From Cocleimonas sp. (GTDB taxonomy: Bacteria > Pseudomonadota > Gammaproteobacteria > Thiotrichales > Thiotrichaceae), in NCBI GenBank assembly GCA_023146675.1, contig JAGLBQ010000034.1, forward strand, positions 1-7,155: DNA of 7,155 bases. Direction: 5' to 3'. The translations under genes and the position numbers were made by a program. The notes below the pieces were generated by a model. It did not search any database. It was not told the DNA's origin and saw only the letters and a list, made by a program, of their open reading frames with translations. Below are positions 5,583 to 7,155 of the stretch, one piece after another (position 1 is the stretch's first letter; each line of letters starts with the position of its first letter).

Positions 5583-5633
5583 AGTTCAATTCACTGCTTC
5601 ATTTTACACCTTAGTGCAAGGAAGTACTTCATC

Positions 5634-7155
5634 ATGATTTTTACCCATAAATCACTTACGCCTACTGGCGTGCTTTTTTTATTAGCATTATTCTTTTCTA
5701 CGTCATTAAGTGCGGCTCCACAACCTAATCTTCTATCGCCGCTTGGTATCAACACCAATGAAGCAATGGAAATAGATGCCAGTGTACCTTTTGTTGATTT
5801 ATTTCGCATGTCATTACCCTTTCATGAAGCACGTCCTTGGTTGACTAAAGGAAAGGTAGAGTATGATAAATTCGGCTGGCCAAAAAGACTAAATGGAGGT
5901 GAGGCAGGAACACGTTTTGTCGCTAATATGCCGCAACAAAGTATTCCCGTTGGTGCTTATACCGTGCTTTATAAAGGAAAAGGGAAAATACGATATGGGG
6001 GTAATGCTCGTTTAATTAGACACTATCCTGGAAAGGATATTATTGTTCTAAAAGGTCGAAAGGGGAAAATCACAGGGACTCTAATTATTACCGAATCCGA
6101 TCCTGATGATTATATTCGTGATATTCAAGTCATTATGCCTGGCGGAATCTGTAAAAATGATCCTTTTCGTCATATTCGCAACCCACGTAGATGTACTGCG
6201 AACAATCCATTTTTAGCCTATGTTGCACATGCCAAAGATATTGTCTTCAATCCTGATTACCTTACCTTTATGAAAAAATTCCGCGTGATACGTCTTATGA
6301 ATATGGCAGGTATTACACGTAATAATCTTGCTACATGGGATAGACGACCTACTGTAGAGCAGTCTACATGGGGTGGTAAAGAAGGACGACGTGGCATTCC
6401 ATTGGAAATTATGGTTCAACTAGCAAATACTATTGGTATTGATCCTTGGTTTAATCTGCCACATCGTGCTAATGATGAATTTGTCCGTGAATATGCGCGT
6501 TATGTGAGTGAAAACTTAGATCCAAAACTAAAAGCTTATATTGAATACACCAATGAAGCTTGGAACGGTATTTTTTCACAAACGCATCATATCCAACGCA
6601 TGGGTGCTCAATTAGGGCTGGATAAAAACAAAGCCTATGCAGGATATAAATTCTTTTCCAAACGCAGTGTTGAAATATTTAAAATATGGGAACAAGAATT
6701 TAATGGTGTGAATCGTATCGTGCGTGTTATGGGCGGTATGGCAACTAATGTTCCCCTTACTCATATGCTACTAGGTTATGAAGATGCCTATAAGCATGTT
6801 GATTCACTTGCAATAGCACCTTATTTTCATGCGACACAGACAGCACAAAAGAAAATCGACAGCGTAGACAGTGTATTTGAATTATTACGTTCACCACGCA
6901 ATAAATACTCAATTCCCAATACCATTAAGATTATTAGCAATCAGGCAAAAACAGCCGCACGTTATGGCGTAGAACTAATTGCTTATGAAGGTGGGCAACA
7001 TTTGGTAGCTTATCGCACACATACCATGAAAGAAGGTCCTAATGCCTTTTTGATAAAAGCAAATAAAGATGATCGCATGGGAAAACTATATTATGAATTT
7101 CTAGAAGGTTGGAAAAAAGCAGGTGGAAAACTCTTTGTCGCCTTCTCTGCACCAC
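5634..7155 (+). CDS. Secreted glycoside hydrolase-like protein, probable clan GH-A fold (cut by right edge)
   Basis: The visible 507 codons start at an ATG with an AAGGAAG ribosome binding site 9 nt upstream. Residues 1-28 form a signal peptide (a single basic residue, hydrophobic LFLLALFFSTSL, cleavage near SLSA-A), so export from the cytoplasm is expected. Residues 30-195 look like a beta-rich N-terminal part starting LGINTNEAMEIDASVPFVDLF with DKFGWP, and have two cysteines (C173, C187) that could form a disulfide. Residues 200-507 resemble a (beta/alpha)8 barrel: FRVIRLMNM (216-224), GIDPWFNLPHRANDEFVREYA (268-288), EYTNEAWNG (304-312, Glu308 preceded by Asn, the typical clan GH-A acid/base), DSLAIAPYF (390-398) and ELIAYEGGQHLVAY (447-460, Glu452 as candidate nucleophile). 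Similar proteins are often annotated loosely as cellulose-binding or hypothetical secreted proteins; the true substrate is unknown. The C terminus, perhaps including extra domains, lies beyond the window. Confidence 0.75.
   Translation, partial: MIFTHKSLTPTGVLFLLALFFSTSLSAAPQPNLLSPLGINTNEAMEIDASVPFVDLFRMSLPFHEARPWLTKGKVEYDKFGWPKRLNGGEAGTRFVANMPQQSIPVGAYTVLYKGKGKIRYGGNARLIRHYPGKDIIVLKGRKGKITGTLIITESDPDDYIRDIQVIMPGGICKNDPFRHIRNPRRCTANNPFLAYVAHAKDIVFNPDYLTFMKKFRVIRLMNMAGITRNNLATWDRRPTVEQSTWGGKEGRRGIPLEIMVQLANTIGIDPWFNLPHRANDEFVREYARYVSENLDPKLKAYIEYTNEAWNGIFSQTHHIQRMGAQLGLDKNKAYAGYKFFSKRSVEIFKIWEQEFNGVNRIVRVMGGMATNVPLTHMLLGYEDAYKHVDSLAIAPYFHATQTAQKKIDSVDSVFELLRSPRNKYSIPNTIKIISNQAKTAARYGVELIAYEGGQHLVAYRTHTMKEGPNAFLIKANKDDRMGKLYYEFLEGWKKAGGKLFVAFSAP

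Larger units (their letters stand above)
5152..5633. other. AT-rich non-coding region before the secreted hydrolase-like gene
   Basis: No credible gene is visible on either strand. The stretch contains several inverted repeats: TTGACTATTAGTCAA (5200-5214), AAAGCT/AGCTTT (5245-5250 and 5261-5266), AATATTT/AAATATT (5418-5424 and 5434-5440) and AATCTAG/CTAGATT (5523-5529 and 5547-5553). There is one pyrimidine-rich patch at 5484-5501 (ACTCCCTCTCGCCCCCTC). I take it to be a long regulatory leader or promoter region, but in AT-rich DNA some of these repeats will be chance. Confidence 0.5.

Noticed and set aside
5591..5809. Minus-strand open frame of 72 codons
   Set aside because: Antisense to the signal peptide and N terminus of the secreted hydrolase-like protein.
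6213..6419. Minus-strand open frame of 68 codons
   Set aside because: Antisense shadow inside the hydrolase-like gene.
1..7155. CRISPR array, tRNA, rRNA, transposase or toxin-antitoxin locus
   Set aside because: No regularly spaced direct repeats, no cloverleaf-like sequence and no such protein motifs were seen on either strand.

Overview
The window looks like chromosomal DNA of an AT-rich gammaproteobacterium. The evidence is a full-length (single-chain) gcvP, a gcvT-gcvH-gcvP order behind a tandem glycine riboswitch, a divergently placed rpsT that starts with UUG as in Escherichia coli, and a short GTTCCCAAG-type palindromic repeat of a kind I associate with sulfur- and methane-oxidising gammaproteobacteria. 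The exact genus cannot be read from the sequence.

Left part (1-2850, minus strand): the glycine cleavage operon. Transcription probably starts near 2815. It runs through a two-aptamer glycine riboswitch (2581-2812) and a strong intrinsic terminator (2545-2580), then into gcvT (true start 2524), gcvH (start 1321) and gcvP (start 650, running off the left edge). The three products with dihydrolipoamide dehydrogenase oxidise glycine to CO2, ammonia and methylene-tetrahydrofolate. A MITE-like inverted-repeat element of about 140 bp sits in the unusually long gcvH-gcvP gap.

Middle (2850-3260, plus strand): rpsT (ribosomal protein S20) has its own promoter with a GC-rich discriminator, a TTG start and a clean terminator. 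Its promoter lies back to back with the gcv promoter.

Right-middle (3400-5150): a minus-strand single-domain voltage-gated cation channel of the bacterial Nav/Cav type, with an unusual TFEGW selectivity filter. Divergent from it is a plus-strand lipoprotein of unknown function, followed by two consecutive hairpins.

Right part (5150-7155): an approximately 550-bp AT-rich non-coding stretch with several perfect inverted repeats, then the first 507 codons of a secreted protein that looks like a clan GH-A glycoside hydrolase (candidate catalytic Glu308 and Glu452), cut by the right edge. I see no transposase, CRISPR array, tRNA or rRNA. The most interesting items are the channel's filter, the secreted hydrolase-like protein with its long leader, and the riboswitch/terminator architecture.
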